In this document: positions 45,721 to 57,239 of the stretch, piece by piece
Layout: each line of letters opens with the position of its first letter
Position numbering within the stretch: the first letter of the stretch is position 1
NCBI GenBank assembly: GCA_946807835.1
Contig: OX327683.1
Location: forward strand, 2,981,001-3,045,000
Reading direction: 5' to 3'
DNA: 64,000 nucleotides
Origin: Ailanthus altissimus
Lineage: Eukaryota > Streptophyta > Magnoliopsida > Sapindales > Simaroubaceae
Made by a program: the position numbers and the translations under genes
The notes under the pieces: model-generated
What the model saw: the letters and a program-made list of their open reading frames with translations, nothing else
Told to the model about the DNA's origin: nothing
Databases searched by the model: none

Positions 45721-46189
45721 AACTTTTAAATGTTATTGAGTTCACGAAAAAAACAGTACATATAAAGAATTAAAAAAAAGGTTAGACCGAGAAAAAACTA
45801 AAAATTTAACGAGGATTATAAATTCAATTTTTAAAAAAATCAGCCGCCAGTAGAAATAATTTTTAAAAAAATAAAAAAGGTGAGACCGAGAAAAAACTAA
45901 AAATTTAACGAAAGCATCCAAACTATGCATTCGGGCTACAACTCCTTTCAAGACAAATATCAATTTCCCTAAAAATAATACTCCTCCAACGGCAGCGGAT
46001 TGAATTGGGGATAAATATTTTATTTTTATTTTTATTTTTATTTTTAAAAAAAATATCAAATTTTTTATAAATTTTTTATAAATTTAAAATTTTAATATTA
46101 AATATACTCTAACAAATATGTACTTATTATTAAATTTATAATAAATTATCAACGATTTTAAGTAGATTTTAAAAAATGTGTATTAAGAA
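45721..46189 (+). repeat. Inter-LOG/array duplicated tract
   Basis: It matches 56770-57190 (TTTTAAGTAGATTTT and flanking words) and in part 60420-60560. It contains no gene. The minus frame 45742-46059 is low-complexity Lys/Phe/Ile coding and is judged spurious. Confidence 0.5.
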
Positions 46190-46470
46190 TGAACGTACAC
46201 TAAGCGTGTAATATTGCACATACAATACTTAGCACACGTGATAAAAAAATACTAAAAGCGCACAACGTTAAACGCCTATCGCTTAGCTTGTTAGGAGCAT
46301 TAAGCGCGTAATATTGCATGTCTAGCGCATGTTAATAGCCCAAACTACGTGTGCAACATTGCTCGCTTAACATGCGTACTAAGAGTTTACATTAAGTGTT
46401 TAATGTTACATGCTTAGTGCTTAGCATAAGTGCTAAAATACTAAGCAAGCAACGTGTGTTTCTAACATGC
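46190..46470. repeat. Palindromic GCTAAGC minisatellite s11, copy 3
   Basis: Words AAGCGCGTAATATTGCA, TTAGCACACGTG and TAACATGCGTACTAAGAG continue the array type of 36590-37075. Here the array joins s9 directly (ACATGCATACTAATTAATA), skipping s12, s13 and the NLR fragment, so this module is internally deleted. Confidence 0.75.
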
Positions 46471-46656
46471 ATACTAATTAATATGTAATATTAATTAATA
46501 ATTATTACATATAAGATAGTTGTTATCTTTTATGTTCTTATTAATATAATAATTATGTATCATCAATGAATAATTAACACATGAAGTATTTCATATCCAT
46601 TAAATATAAATTTTTGTATCTTATTTTTATAAATATGATATTATTAAATAGATTTA

Positions 46657-47432
46657 GTATCCGTTTGGTTGAATTTCTCTATTGACTAAAAGAAGTTTTT
46701 TAATGTCAAAAGTTATTTTTAATTTTGATGATGTTTGGTTACAATAAGAGAAGAGTTTTTAGAGATTAAAAAAATTATTTTGCATCTACTAACAAAAGCT
46801 CAAATTTTAAGTTTTTAAGAGTAGAGTTTTTTGAACTTTTTTAATATTTATGTAATATCACATAAACCCTAATAATGTTTTCTTATTTCTATAGTATACC
46901 CTTAATAAAGACCAATCTTATTTAACTAACATATTTTTAATATTTTTTTAAAAGTCATCATATCTCTAATTCTCTTTATCTCTATAATCATCATATTTTT
47001 ACAAGAATCTACTAAAACATATTTTAGATTATTTTATTTTTTAAATAAAAAAGTATTATTTTATTTTTAATTTTTGTACCAAAGATAATAATTTATATTG
47101 ATTCGTTGATTAATATGTATTAATTTTACTTTATTCTTATGTTTAAGAAATTGAATTTGAGAAAATGCATAATAAATTTAAACTTTTATATGAAAAAATA
47201 TTAAATTATTTAAAATTCGAATATAAGTTTAATTAAGTGTCATGTTTAATAATTTAATAACATATAAACACTTTTAATAATGTATAAACAAACAATTTAC
47301 TACTTTAAAAGAATTTTTTTAATTGACAACCAATGTCAATATTTTTTTTAAAACAATTATACTTCTAAAAACTCTATTTTTAAAAACTCTACTTCTAAAA
47401 CTCTATTTAAAAAAAACACAATTAAACAAACC
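46657..47432. mobile_element. PIF/Harbinger-type non-autonomous element
   Basis: The left tip GTATCCGTTTGGTTGAATT and the inverted right tip GGTTTGTTTAATTGTG match the GTTTG-G style tips of Tourist-like elements. A 3-bp TTA target duplication lies at 46654-46656 and 47433-47435. Unoccupied sister sites are seen at 44690, 50425 and 59375. The 776-bp interior is AT-rich with no transposase. Confidence 0.7.
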
Positions 47433-48114
47433 TTAATCCATTCACGGTATATACTATTGTAATATTTTTATTTTAACTAAGTGAAATTCTTATTTGTATC
47501 CCTCCATTATTAGGGGGTTACCCTCCAATGTTATAAAGTCATCACAATGAGTACCGAAGATAAGGATGATGAATTTGGGGTTACAAAAGATTGTGATTTT
47601 TATTTTTCAAGGATATGGTTTTTCCATATCCCACGATACAAATGTATTTTTTCTTTTTTTGTAATTTTTTTAATTAATTAATAATTATTTAAACATATTT
47701 CAAATTTGCATTAATATATATTTTTAGAATCTTTTTAATCGTTAAATATAATAAAATTTTAATTAACGGAGAAGAATAAAATTAAATAATTTAAAACTAT
47801 AAGAATAAATTTGAATATTAGGCTATTACGATCAAATTGTCCTTTTTCCTAAGATATAAAGTGGAAATTTTTTTGACAAAGTTTCAAAAAAGAATTTTAT
47901 AATCATTTATATTATGAATATATTGGTAATGAATCATATGTTTAAAGAAAAAGTATAATTAAAAAATAGGATTAAAATAAATGTAAAACACAATAATTAT
48001 TTGAAGTGTGTAAATTTTGATATCCAATATCTATATAAATATAAAGAGCTTTCCAAGTCCAAGCATCCGAATTTAAATTTCATGATTCTAGTTTTTCGAG
48101 TTTTTGAATATATG
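47433..48114 (+). repeat. Segment s10, copy b (degenerate)
   Basis: AAGATAAGGATGATGAATTTGGGG at 47560-47583 matches the conserved peptide segment but is soon broken. The rest to 48114 is AT-rich and matches 59815-60060 (GGATATATTGGTAATGAATCA; CTTTCCAAGTCCAAGC). Confidence 0.6.
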
Positions 48115-48600
48115 GTTTGGAATATGCCTAAATGTTAATTCCATTGGCGAAGACTTAAGTGAGTGAATGTATGACACGAGACAAGTTGTCAATACAAACA
48201 AAAATTGAAGACTTTTTGACACAGAGACGCATTTTGATGGAGCAGAGCAATCACAGCTGAAAGCAATTGATTGAACTCCGAAGCTTCCCGTCGGGGACAT
48301 TCTGAAATTGATTTTAGGCTCGATTGAGCTCATTTTTTACCGTAAAATATCAGGAAAAAGAATTTGTCTCAATATCTAATTTTATCTTTATAATTTTGAA
48401 TAACAAGTTGCATTTTTTTTTTTTTCTGTTGATAGTTCCATTAAGTTTTGGGTTTTGACTCCGAAACCTCCTTTCAAACCATTGTACACTACAATGTCGT
48501 GAATAATTACATTTTTAAAAATTATCAAAAGATATACTTACCAAATGGAGAGCCTTTGAATATTGTTCTCTCAAGATATCAAACAGAACCGCTTGATGAT
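48115..48600 (+). repeat. Segment s4, copy 2
   Basis: GGAATATGCCTAAATGTTAA, GATTTTAGGCTCGATTGAGC and GGTTTTGACTCCGAAACC match 35085-35440 and 59545-59830. No gene. The minus frame 48088-48333 is a shadow. Confidence 0.7.
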
Positions 48601-49361
48601 AAAGGGCATAATGCGGCCTGTTTTGGCATTTGAAAGGGTTTGTATTGCTTGTTTGGAGTAAATAAAGATATTATATTAAACGGATTAATTGAGGACTATT
48701 TTGAAATTTAAAAGAGTTTGTATAGAAAATTTATTAAATGTGCATTCAAAGTTAAAGGGTGTCTTGATTAGCATAAGTATTATTGTTCAATGGTAGAAGG
48801 CCGTGAGCATCTCTCTTTAATATAAAAATTCTTAGTTCAAATTTATTATCTCAAATTTTTTTTTAAAAAGTATCAAATTAATTGAGGTAATATTAATCAA
48901 TGATTAATATAAGTCAGGTAATTATTAATTTTTTATATTCTTATTAATTAAGTACCTATATAACCCTAATTAATAATTGAAATATCAAATATTATATTAA
49001 GTTAAAATATAAATTTTATATTTCAATCTTTATAATTTTAGTATTTTTAATAATATTTAACGCTAAGTGAAGGTGATGTGGTTCTTTTTTTTAAATTCTT
49101 TTTTACCTAAAGTGACATTTGACAACAGTAAAAGATAAGTTTGAGGTTGATGTTGATGTTCTCTTATTCTGAATATGTTGAATTCATAATGTTATGACTA
49201 TAACAGAAAACAAGTATGAATTAGTGGTTATAAAAAAATGTGAAAAATGATTTTTATTTTTCACCGATCTCATCAGCACCTTATGATTTTGGGCGAAAAC
49301 TAGCAAAAAGTATATTTAGATTTATAAATGTAATTATAAAATTTATATCTTAAATAATATG
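48601..49361 (+). repeat. Duplicated block s5-s6-s7-s8-s9, copy 2
   Basis: It contains the SINE-like tract (about 48740-48880), AACATTTGACAACAGTAAAAG (s8, about 49108) and s9, where the family A LTR is inserted. Confidence 0.75.
48740..48880 (+). repeat. tRNA-like SINE tract s6, copy 3
   Basis: TTGTTCAATGGTAGAAGG, then GAGCATCTCTC, then box-B-like AGTTCAAATTTA. This copy retains polymerase III box-like words better than copies 1 and 2. Confidence 0.5.
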
Positions 49362-50265
49362 TGTTAAAAGAAATTACTTTTATTGTTAATATCTCTTCAA
49401 TATTAGTATTTCGCTCTAACATTCTTTTATTATGAAACTGTTGGGTCACAAGTAAATAAGAAATAAGAACACACAAAAAAAGGTTTATGTGGTTCAACAA
49501 AAGTTTATGTTCATAATAGATCAAGAAATCCTAACTTCTCTTATTAATTAGACCACAAAATATCTCATAAATTACCACGATCTTAAGACATCTCAGTATC
49601 TCTAATATGAGATTTATCAAAGAATACAGTAATACATAACTCTCAAAGGGGATCTTTTTTATGCTCATTTTGTTCACACAATAACAAAGATATCCTTATG
49701 GTTCCACCTTAATGCACAAAATACTTAGTGTCTACTTAACTCTCTATTCTCTTTTGAAGTCTATCTTAATGCTTAATTAATTCTAAGGGTTTATATAATA
49801 CTTTACTAAGGCCTACGAAATTCAAGAATTAATTAGAATAAGAGTTCTTTCGTATAAGAATCTGAAACTCACTCAAAGAAGTTAATTTGAACCAAATTTA
49901 AACTTTGCCAAACAAGTAATGTTGAGCTTTTAGCATCCAATGTTGGGGCGTTAATGCGATTGTTTCAATGTTGGAAATTTCTTTACTAACACTGAGGCAT
50001 TAGTGCAAACTTGTCGCACCACTGCAGTATTTCTTAACAACATTGAGATGTTGGTCTCTTTGAAAATAATGTTGGGACATTCTATCTTTCAACGATAAGG
50101 CATTTAAACTTGTACATCTCTCTTTATATTTTCGAGCCACTCTTTACTTTTAATTTATGTTTTGTTACTTTCTCATATGATCTTAGCATACTAAACTTTG
50201 TGTTTATTCTTCACTTGAAATTGATCTCAATTCATGTTTAGATTGTTAAATCGTTAATTTTAATA
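49362..50265 (-). mobile_element. Solo LTR, family A, copy 1
   Basis: It starts TGTTAAAAGAAATTAC and ends TTAATTTTAATA. The flanks ATATG (49357-49361) and ATATA (50266-50270) are a one-mismatch target duplication. Contains the LTR motif GTGGTTCAACAAAAG near 49490 and an array of AATGTTGGGGCGTTAATGC-type words at 49925-50100. The same LTR sits at the same site of the repeat unit at 53418-55252. Minus orientation is by analogy with family B. Confidence 0.8.
49920..50100. repeat. AACGCYNNGGCGTT-type palindromic core of LTR A
   Basis: The near-palindromic words AATGTTGGGGCGTTAATG, AACACTGAGGCATTAGTG and AACATTGAGATGTTGG recur every 45-60 bp. Sister tract: 54898-55090, which keeps more CpG (AACGCTTCGGCGTTCATGC). 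Confidence 0.7.
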
Positions 50266-50967
50266 ATATACAATATTAATTAATAATTATTACATAAAAA
50301 AGTTGTTAATTTTTTATCCTTTATTTATATAATATTAATAAATAATTAACGCATTGAATATCTCACATCTGTTAAATATAAATTTTATATCTCGCTTTAT
50401 GAATCTGATATTATTAAATCCTTTTAATGCATTATTGGCGTATGTATTATTGCGATAATTTTTTCTAAACTGAAGTGACGTTCTTGTTGATCCTTCCATT
50501 ATTGTTTTTAAAATAAAGTGACGTTTTTGTCTGGATCCCCCTTTATTAGTGGTGACCCTCCAATTTGATGATTAGGATGTCGAATTTGTGGTTACAGAAA
50601 ATTGTGGAAATGAATTTTATTGTCCACCAACATGGGCTATGGTTTTGGAGGAATCCTTGGCTAAAGTGTAGTTCTTGTTTTCCTTTTTTTTTTTCAGTCT
50701 AAAAGTCATATTTACACTGGTGCTTTCACAATCTCTCACGCGTGAAGTTTTTTTTTATCTCTTTCATGTGGAGGTTATATTATTTCTATTATGCGAGGGT
50801 TAAATCTCTCTATTTATAATAAGTGCAGTGATTTTTAGTTGGGATATTTTTTATTTTAGAACTTGTTTGTATCTCAATTTATTGAAGGAATTATTTTTCT
50901 TTACACGAGATTAAGTTAAAGTAAAAAATTTAAATTAAATTTAATCTTGAACTTTTTTTTTTTTTTT
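50266..50967 (+). repeat. Segments s9-s10, copy c, with conserved peptide
   Basis: At 50567-50667 the plus strand encodes (one stop aside) DVEFVVTENCGNEFYCPPTW and AMVLEESLAKV. Upstream words GGTGACCCTCCAATTTGATG match the other s10 copies. AT-rich DNA follows up to the truncated copia element. Confidence 0.65.
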
Positions 50968-51696
50968 TGTAGTAGAATAACTTAAATATCAAGCAAAAAT
51001 AACAAGAACGTAAAGTAGATATTAAAGAGTACAACACAATCACTTACGTGATATGACCAATTGCCTACGTCTATTATGAATCCAAATATTCTAACCTCTC
51101 TTATTAACTCTCTAGAGAATTTATAAGAAAACTTAATGAAAAACACTCAAAATGATCTAATTTTTATTGTACCCGGCTCTCTTATAAATAATGAACACTC
51201 AAACAGCAGTTGCACTCTAACATATACAAGCACTTAATGTCCACCTAATTCTTCCCTCTTAGAGTCTCTCTTAATACTTGATGTTAAACTAAGGGGTTTA
51301 CAAAAGTTTATATAGAGTTTATTTCGTGCCTACTAACCCTAATCTTAATTGGAATAAGAGTTCATATATTTTAGAAGTCTAAAGATCCCCAAAACTCATA
51401 AATTCGAAGTAGAAAAAAACTCCTCCCACTCTGGCGCCGCGGCACTATACATGCTGGACTGGGTGCTACGATGTCCAGCCTTGGGCGCTACGACGCTCAA
51501 CCCTGTATTGAGCCTCTACGATTTTCTCACTTCCTTTCACATCTTCAAGTTCCGTTTCGCTTCTCTCTTTGTGTTCTATAGGTCATAGACTTCCTCATGT
51601 GTGTCTCATATGTCATAGACTTCTTGTGACACTCCTCTTTGATATTCTTTACAATTCTTGTTCAAATAAGATTGTTGAATCATCAAATTTCTAATA
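50968..51696 (-). repeat. LTR of the family M element with CG-rich core
   Basis: Plus-strand start TGTAGTAGAATAAC, end CAAATTTCTAATA. It carries the motif CCAATTGCCTACGTC near 51058 and a CG-rich core at about 51430-51520 (TGGCGCCGCGGCACT, GGGCGCTACGACGCTC). It aligns with 58441-58967 (GTTTATTTCGTGCCTACTAA). Confidence 0.75.
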
Positions 51697-51919
51697 AACC
51701 ATTCATTGATTCAAAATCTCCAAATAAGAAGGCTTCTGAATCCAATTCACATCAATACTCCATCACCTAGAGTTGAGTCCAGTTAAGTCTTCACCAAGAC
51801 TTAACTTTCCTGATCCTAGTGACTTTGGTCTTCAAAAGCATTCGTGCACCTTGCATAGGATATTTATGAGTTGCACTTCCTTTCTAACCCTTATCATCTC
51901 GATGAGAACAGTTTGAATG

Positions 51920-52201
51920 TCACCTAGTGGTCTGCATTACCCCAACACCTCGCATTGGGTCACTCATGGCTATTCTATTAAGCACATAGAGCCCCCCATT
52001 ATGCTTCTTACCCTCAAACCTTATAGATCTTTTTTCTAACCTTAGTTTTTTCTTTTTCGCTCTAATGGAATACCCCTCTTTATCAAGCTTGCTTATGGAT
52101 ATCAAGTTCCTCCTCAGATTAAGAACATGCCTTACATTATATAAGTCCCTAGTTTCTTTACCTTGCATCCTCAAGCTTATATCACCAACTCTCATAATCA
52201 T
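51920..52201 (-). pseudogene. Copia protease C-terminal remnant
   Basis: The minus frame reads IMRVGDISLRMQGKETRDLY, NVRHVLNLRRNLISISKLD and KEGYSI. It matches the stretch after the protease active site in copia polyproteins (VRHVPGLKRNLISLSTLD-like). The active-site DSG itself is not in this frame. Confidence 0.8.
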
Positions 52202-52394
52202 ACAAGTTATGTCATTCCCTATTAGAGCTTACCTTTTTTGGCTTTATAGTTTGTAAACAACGATCTGCCATAATATATATGGACGCTACACCCCGAATCT
52301 AATATCTATTTTCTAACATACTTTTTCCTTGAGGCTACCAACATATCTACAACTTTAGTATCTTCTCCAAGACTACCGATAACAGCACATCCAT

Positions 52395-52613
52395 CTAAGC
52401 TTTTAATCTAGAAAAAATCTTCACAAAGTGTCCTTTCTTATAACAAAGGAAACACTTCTTTGATCTCCTCTTTAATTGGTTACTCTTCTTCCCTAGTGCA
52501 AGCAACACTGCTCCACTCTCAGATTCAGATCTCTTTGTCAATTTTTTTGAGTTCAATGATGCCTTGACATAAGGACTCCTTATCATACAATAGTGTATCC
52601 ATAAAACTCTCAT
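52395..52613 (-). pseudogene. Copia gag zinc-knuckle remnant
   Basis: The minus frame contains KKCFLCYKKGHFVKIFSRLK, a Cys-x2-Cys-x4-His-x4 knuckle whose last Cys is Phe. The knuckle normally binds the RNA genome in the nucleocapsid. It precedes the protease scrap in the right order. Confidence 0.8.
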
Positions 52614-52680
52614 AACTCTTCAGCAATGAACTTAATAGAATTATGACCTTATCTTCATCATCAATCTTGATACTCAATTA

Positions 52681-53417
52681 CTCAAGGGTTTGTATGGGTT
52701 GTTTAAAGTAAATAAAGATATTAAATTAAATGAATTAATTAAAAAATATTTTGAAATTTAAAAGAGTTTGTATACAAAATTTAATAAATGGGCTTCAAAG
52801 TTAAAGGGTTTCTTGGTTAGCATGACTATTATTGTTCAATGCTAAAAGACCATCGAGCATCTCTTTAATATAAAAATCCTGAGTTCAAATTTCTTATCTC
52901 AAATTTTTTTAAGAAAAAATATCAAAATAATGAATGTAATATCAATCAATAACTAATATATATATATATATATCAAGTAATGGTTAACTGTTTAATTCTT
53001 ATTAATTATGTACTTATATAACCCCAAATAATAATTGAAATATTAAATATTATATTAGTTAACATACAAACTTTATGTTTCATCTTTGTAATTTTTTTAT
53101 TTTTAAAAATATTTATAACATTATCGACAAGTGAAGGTGATGTCTTTTTTTTTTTATAACTAAAGTGACATTTGACAATAGTAAAAGATAAATTTGAGGT
53201 TGATTGTTCTCATATTCTGAATATGATGAATTCATAATAATGAATGTTATTACTGTAACAGAAAACTAGTATGAATTAGTGGCTGTAAAAGAATGTGAAA
53301 AATAATTTTTATTTTTTGCCGATCTTATCATGTATCTTATGATTTTAGGCAAAAGCCGAATAAAAGTATATTTAAAATTTTAAATGTTATTATAAAATTT
53401 ATATTTTAACTTATATA
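52681..53417 (+). repeat. Duplicated block s5-s6-s7-s8-s9, copy 3
   Basis: It matches 48640-49361 in order and nearly throughout, with the SINE-like tract at 52800-52925 and s8 (ACATTTGACAATAGTAAAAG) near 53166. The family A LTR is inserted at the same position in s9. Confidence 0.8.
52800..52925 (+). repeat. tRNA-like SINE tract s6, copy 4
   Basis: TTGTTCAATGCTAAAAG, GAGCATCTCTTTAATA, CCTGAGTTCAAATTTC. Box-like words are about 51 bp apart, slightly more than in a tRNA. Confidence 0.5.
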
Positions 53418-55252
53418 TGTTGAAGAAAATTAGTTTTAATACTAATATCTCTTTGATATTAGCCTTTTGTCTTAATATCTCTTCATCGCAAAAGCGTTGG
53501 ATCATAAGTAAATAAAAGCAAAAAAAATATAAACATACAAAAATATTACGAATATCAAGCCATGCTCTGATACTTTTATAGCATTAATTACGCAACAGCT
53601 TTGATGCCCTTTTTATTCTATGTACAGTAGAAATCATAACTCACACTATAAGTAAAAACACATACGATCAACACACCAATAAAGATAAAGAAAATAAACC
53701 AATTAACAGAACACAAGATATACGCAGTTCGGTCCAAAATTTTTTACGTCCACAGAAGATCCATAATCCAGCTTCTTTCATTAATATAGATCACTAAGTA
53801 TCTTCTTACATCATCAATAATCTCACAATACCCATAGTATCTCCTATAAAGATCCTTAAATATCTACTTTTGATCACAATGAATTTTTCAAGACCTTTTA
53901 GTATCTCCTCATAAGAGATTTCTATAAAGAACACAAGAATAGCCTGACATCTAAGTCAAAAAGATTTATGGTGTTTCTTTTACTCACTCAAGAACAAAAA
54001 GAAAACACTCCCAAAAGGTTACACCCTAATACACTGCGCACTTAGTGTCTACCTAGCTCCTCTATTCTTTTTTATGGTTTACATCTTGAAATTTTAGATG
54101 TTTGACTTTCTCTTATGTTTAGAAGGGTTTATGTAATGAGTAAAACACCTATAGAAATCTTAAGCGTAGTTGGAATAAGAGTTATTACTTGTAGGAGTCT
54201 TAATCTCACTTAAAGAAATCAATTAAGCCAAAACAGAAAATACCCATAAGTTACTGTGTGAATAGTATCCATCATAAATAGTACCCCACGCGTAAACAGT
54301 GCTCACTATGAACAGTACTCAATTCTTCTGGCTTTCTGTTTTGCTCATCTCTTGTACACCAAATGCGTACTTGACTTCATAATGACTCTTCTCTTGGTAT
54401 TCATCTCAATTTTTACCAAAACAAAATTGTTAAATCACCAATTTTTAACAAAAATAAATTTATGCGGTTCGATAAAAGTATACGTCCACAGTGCATGAAG
54501 AAATCTTTGCCTCTCTTATTAATTAAACCATCAAGTATCTCTTAGATCACCATGATCTTAAGACCTCTTAGTATCTCTTATACGAAATTTATTAAGGAAT
54601 ATAGTAATAGAGAACTATCAAAAAATTTATTTGATGCTTCTTTTATTTACACAATAACAAATATACCCCTATAGTTTTACCTTAATACATATAAGTATAA
54701 AGTATATACCTAGCTCTCTATTCTCTCTTGGAATCTCTTTTAATACTTAATCAATTTTGAAGAGTTACAAGGGTTTATATAGTACTTTACAAAGCCCTAA
54801 GAAACTCTAAAATTAGTTAGAATAAGAGTCCTTTCGTATATCTGAAACCCACTCAAAGTAGTCAATTTGAATCAAATTTGGATTTTCCCAAATAGGCAAT
54901 ATTGAGTGTTCAGCATCTAACGCTTCGGCGTTCATGCAACTGTTCCAACATTGAGGAATTCCTTGACTAACACTGGGGCGTTAATGCCACCTTGTCATAT
55001 CGTTGCAGTGTTTTCTAGGCAATGTTGAGACATTGGTCTCTCTGAAAACAACGTTAGGGCGTTCTATCTTCCAATGCTAGAGTGTTCATACCTGATGTCC
55101 CTCTTAATATTTTCGGGCCCCTCCTTACTTTTGGATCCATATTTTGTTTATTTCTCGTACGACTTTTGCGTACTAGAATTCGTGTTAACTCTTTACTTAA
55201 TATTTATTTCAATTCATACCTATATATGATTATTAAATCACCAATTTCAATA
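53418..55252 (-). mobile_element. Solo LTR, family A, copy 2, interrupted by LTR B
   Basis: The left part is 53418-53544 (TGTTGAAGAAAATTAG start) and the right part 54451-55252 (ending CCAATTTCAATA). Flanks ATATA (53413-53417) and ATATG (55253-55257) mirror those of copy 1. Once the inner LTR is skipped, the sequence follows 49362-50265 throughout. The palindromic core is at 54898-55090. Confidence 0.8.
53545..54450 (-). mobile_element. Solo LTR, family B, nested in LTR A
   Basis: It is bounded by AAAAT on both sides (53540-53544 and 54451-54455). It ends CACCAATTTTTAACA and shares with 41525-42495 the words ATATCAAG, CAACACACCAATAAAGATAA, GTCCACAGAAGATCCATAA and CAGAAAATACCCATAAGTT-type. 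The start is diverged. Confidence 0.8.
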
Positions 55253-56117
55253 ATATGTAAAATTAATTAATAATGATTACATATAAAAAAATTTAATATT
55301 TTTATTGATAGAATAATTATTTAATATCAATAAATAATTAACACTTCAAATATCTCATGTCCGTTAAATATAAATTTTAAATCTCATTTTTGTGAATATT
55401 ATATTATTAAATCCTATTATCCATTATTAGTAGTTTGTATTATTGCGATATATTTTTTTTAATTAATGTGACGTTCTTGTTTGTATGCCTCCATTATTAA
55501 GGGTGACCCTCTAATACGATGATAAGGATGACGAATTTGTGGTTATAGTAGATTGTGAAAATTATTTTTATTTTCCACCCACGTGGGCTATGGTTTTGGG
55601 GGAATCTTTGGCTAAAAGTGTAGTTATTCTTTTTTTTTTTTTCACCCGAAAGCAGTTTAAAAGTCTTATTTACACTACTGTTTTCACAATCTCTCCTTCA
55701 AAGGTATTTTCTCCATTTTATGTAAATATTATATTATCTTTCATGGATAAAGGTCGGAGAGATCCGCCTGCAATAGGGATAGTGATCCCTAGTTAGAATA
55801 GTTTTTGTTACGAAATTTATTTGTATTTATGCTAAGAAAATTAGGTTTAAGCGGGCTGTAAAAAACTTATTTTATTTTTGTAAAATGTTGTAATAATTAT
55901 TTGATGTATGTTAACAGATCTGTCATGTAATTTTGTATGTTCATCTATAATATTATTACATTTGAACCTTAAAAAAAAACACTATAGTTTTCACAAATAA
56001 AAAGAATAAATTATCAAATATCATGAGTATATTTAGAACACAATGGAAACCAAAATTTAAAGTAAAGGATTAGACATTAAAATTAAAAATTATGATGAAT
56101 TAGAGTTAAATAAAGTA
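55253..56117 (+). repeat. Segments s9-s10, copy d, with conserved peptide
   Basis: At 55518-55620 the plus strand encodes DDKDDEFVVIVDCENYFYFP, PTWAMVLGESLAKSV, the longest uninterrupted version of the peptide. The frame stays open to 55796, but the extension is low-complexity. The tract 55660-56110 corresponds to 44880-45064, with extra sequence. Confidence 0.65.
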
Positions 56118-56479
56118 AGAGTAATGCTAAACGTCTTGACAATCTATGTGTCTGAATGTCCTGAACCACTTTAAATTTTTTAATTTTTTTTACAAATAGA
56201 TCCACTACTTTAAATATAAATAAAATAATTATATTTTTATCAGCCCCATACATTTAATAATAATGTTACTACTACCTATAATGTTTTGCCCCGGATAGTA
56301 AAAAAACAAAATAGCAACTCATTGTAAATATAATTAATATTTAATAAATCAATGAGTTTTTAGTAGTATAATTGTGTCAATTTTGAAAATTTTTCTTTAA
56401 AGTTTCGAGACCTCCTAATAGAACTATGAATACATCTACATGCTTAGGCATTAAAGTCATTTGATCATGCATAAAAAAG

Positions 56480-56740
56480 ACTATAACTCATTTATAGTTG
56501 TTTTTCTTACAATATTTCAAATTATTTAAAGTTTTGAGATAATACTCAAAACTCAACTTCTTTTATTTTGTGCATCTTTTATCGTACACCTCGTTAACCC
56601 ATGACTACTTTCGTCATGTACTAAATATATTTTTCGCTCAACTAGCACTTTATCAAAAATTTCTTTTATTTTTACAAACTCTTGAATTTTCTTAGGGTTA
56701 GATCCACAAAATACATCCACCCTAACTTTTGAATAATATT
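56480..56740 (-). pseudogene. LOG-like fragment, copy 2 (best preserved)
   Basis: The minus strand reads VRVDVFCGSNPKKIQEFVK, IKEIFDKVLVERKIYLVHDE, SSHGLTRCTIKDAQNKRS, then after a stop VLSIISKL and KTTINEL. This follows LOG proteins through RVCVFCGSN, LVERKIxLVYGGG, GLMGxV, VLGIIPKAL and KTIGEEL. The YGGG loop is HDES and the PGGxGT active-site region is missing. LOG enzymes act in the cytosol to release free cytokinin. This is a dead antisense fragment within the cassette. Confidence 0.65.
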
Positions 56741-56769
56741 GAGTTCGCACGAAGAAACGCAAATAAAAC

Positions 56770-57239
56770 AATACATATACATAATAAATAAATAAAAAGG
56801 TGCTGCAATTTAAATTTTAAAGCAAAACAATTACTTTAACATATTATTAAATATGTAGGGCGAAAATATGTATTTAAAATAGTGGGAGCTACCTGCAGAA
56901 ACAATTAAAAAAAATTTAAAAGGGGAGAACCACTTATGAAAAAATTATAAATGATTTAAAATAATATCCAAACATTCGAGTTATAATTCCCTTCGAGACA
57001 AATATCATTTTCTATAACGATAATATCTACTCCCACATATTATTAGGGATGACAGCTTATTATATTTGGAACGGATATCTCTAAACTTACATCTGCCCCT
57101 GTTTTAAAAATAAAATATTAAATCTTTTTTAAATCTGTTACAGGTTTAAAGTTTCAATAGCAAACTCGCTCTAACAGGTATGTACTCAATACTAAACTCA
57201 TAATGGGTTATTTAAAAATTTTAAGTAGATTTTCAAAAA
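56770..57239 (+). repeat. Inter-LOG/array duplicated tract, copy 2
   Basis: Counterpart of 45721-46189. The words AGTGGGAGCTACC and TTTTAAGTAGATTTTC lead into the s11 array. No gene. Confidence 0.55.

Larger units (their letters stand above)
50968..52680 (-). mobile_element. Truncated copia retrotransposon, family M
   Basis: An LTR (50968-51696) is followed in the minus-upstream direction by gag/protease remnants (51920-52613). There is no right-hand LTR and no integrase, RT or RNase H, so the body is internally deleted and 5'-truncated. It is embedded between s10 (left) and s5 (right) of the repeat block. Confidence 0.75.

Noticed and set aside
45742..46059. 105-residue minus-strand frame
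   Set aside because: Low-complexity Lys/Phe/Ile coding from A/T runs; the sister tract at 56770-57190 does not preserve it.
46190..46470. Centromeric or subtelomeric satellite
   Set aside because: Too few and too irregular units, tied to a local module, and no telomere-type TTTAGGG repeats anywhere in the window.
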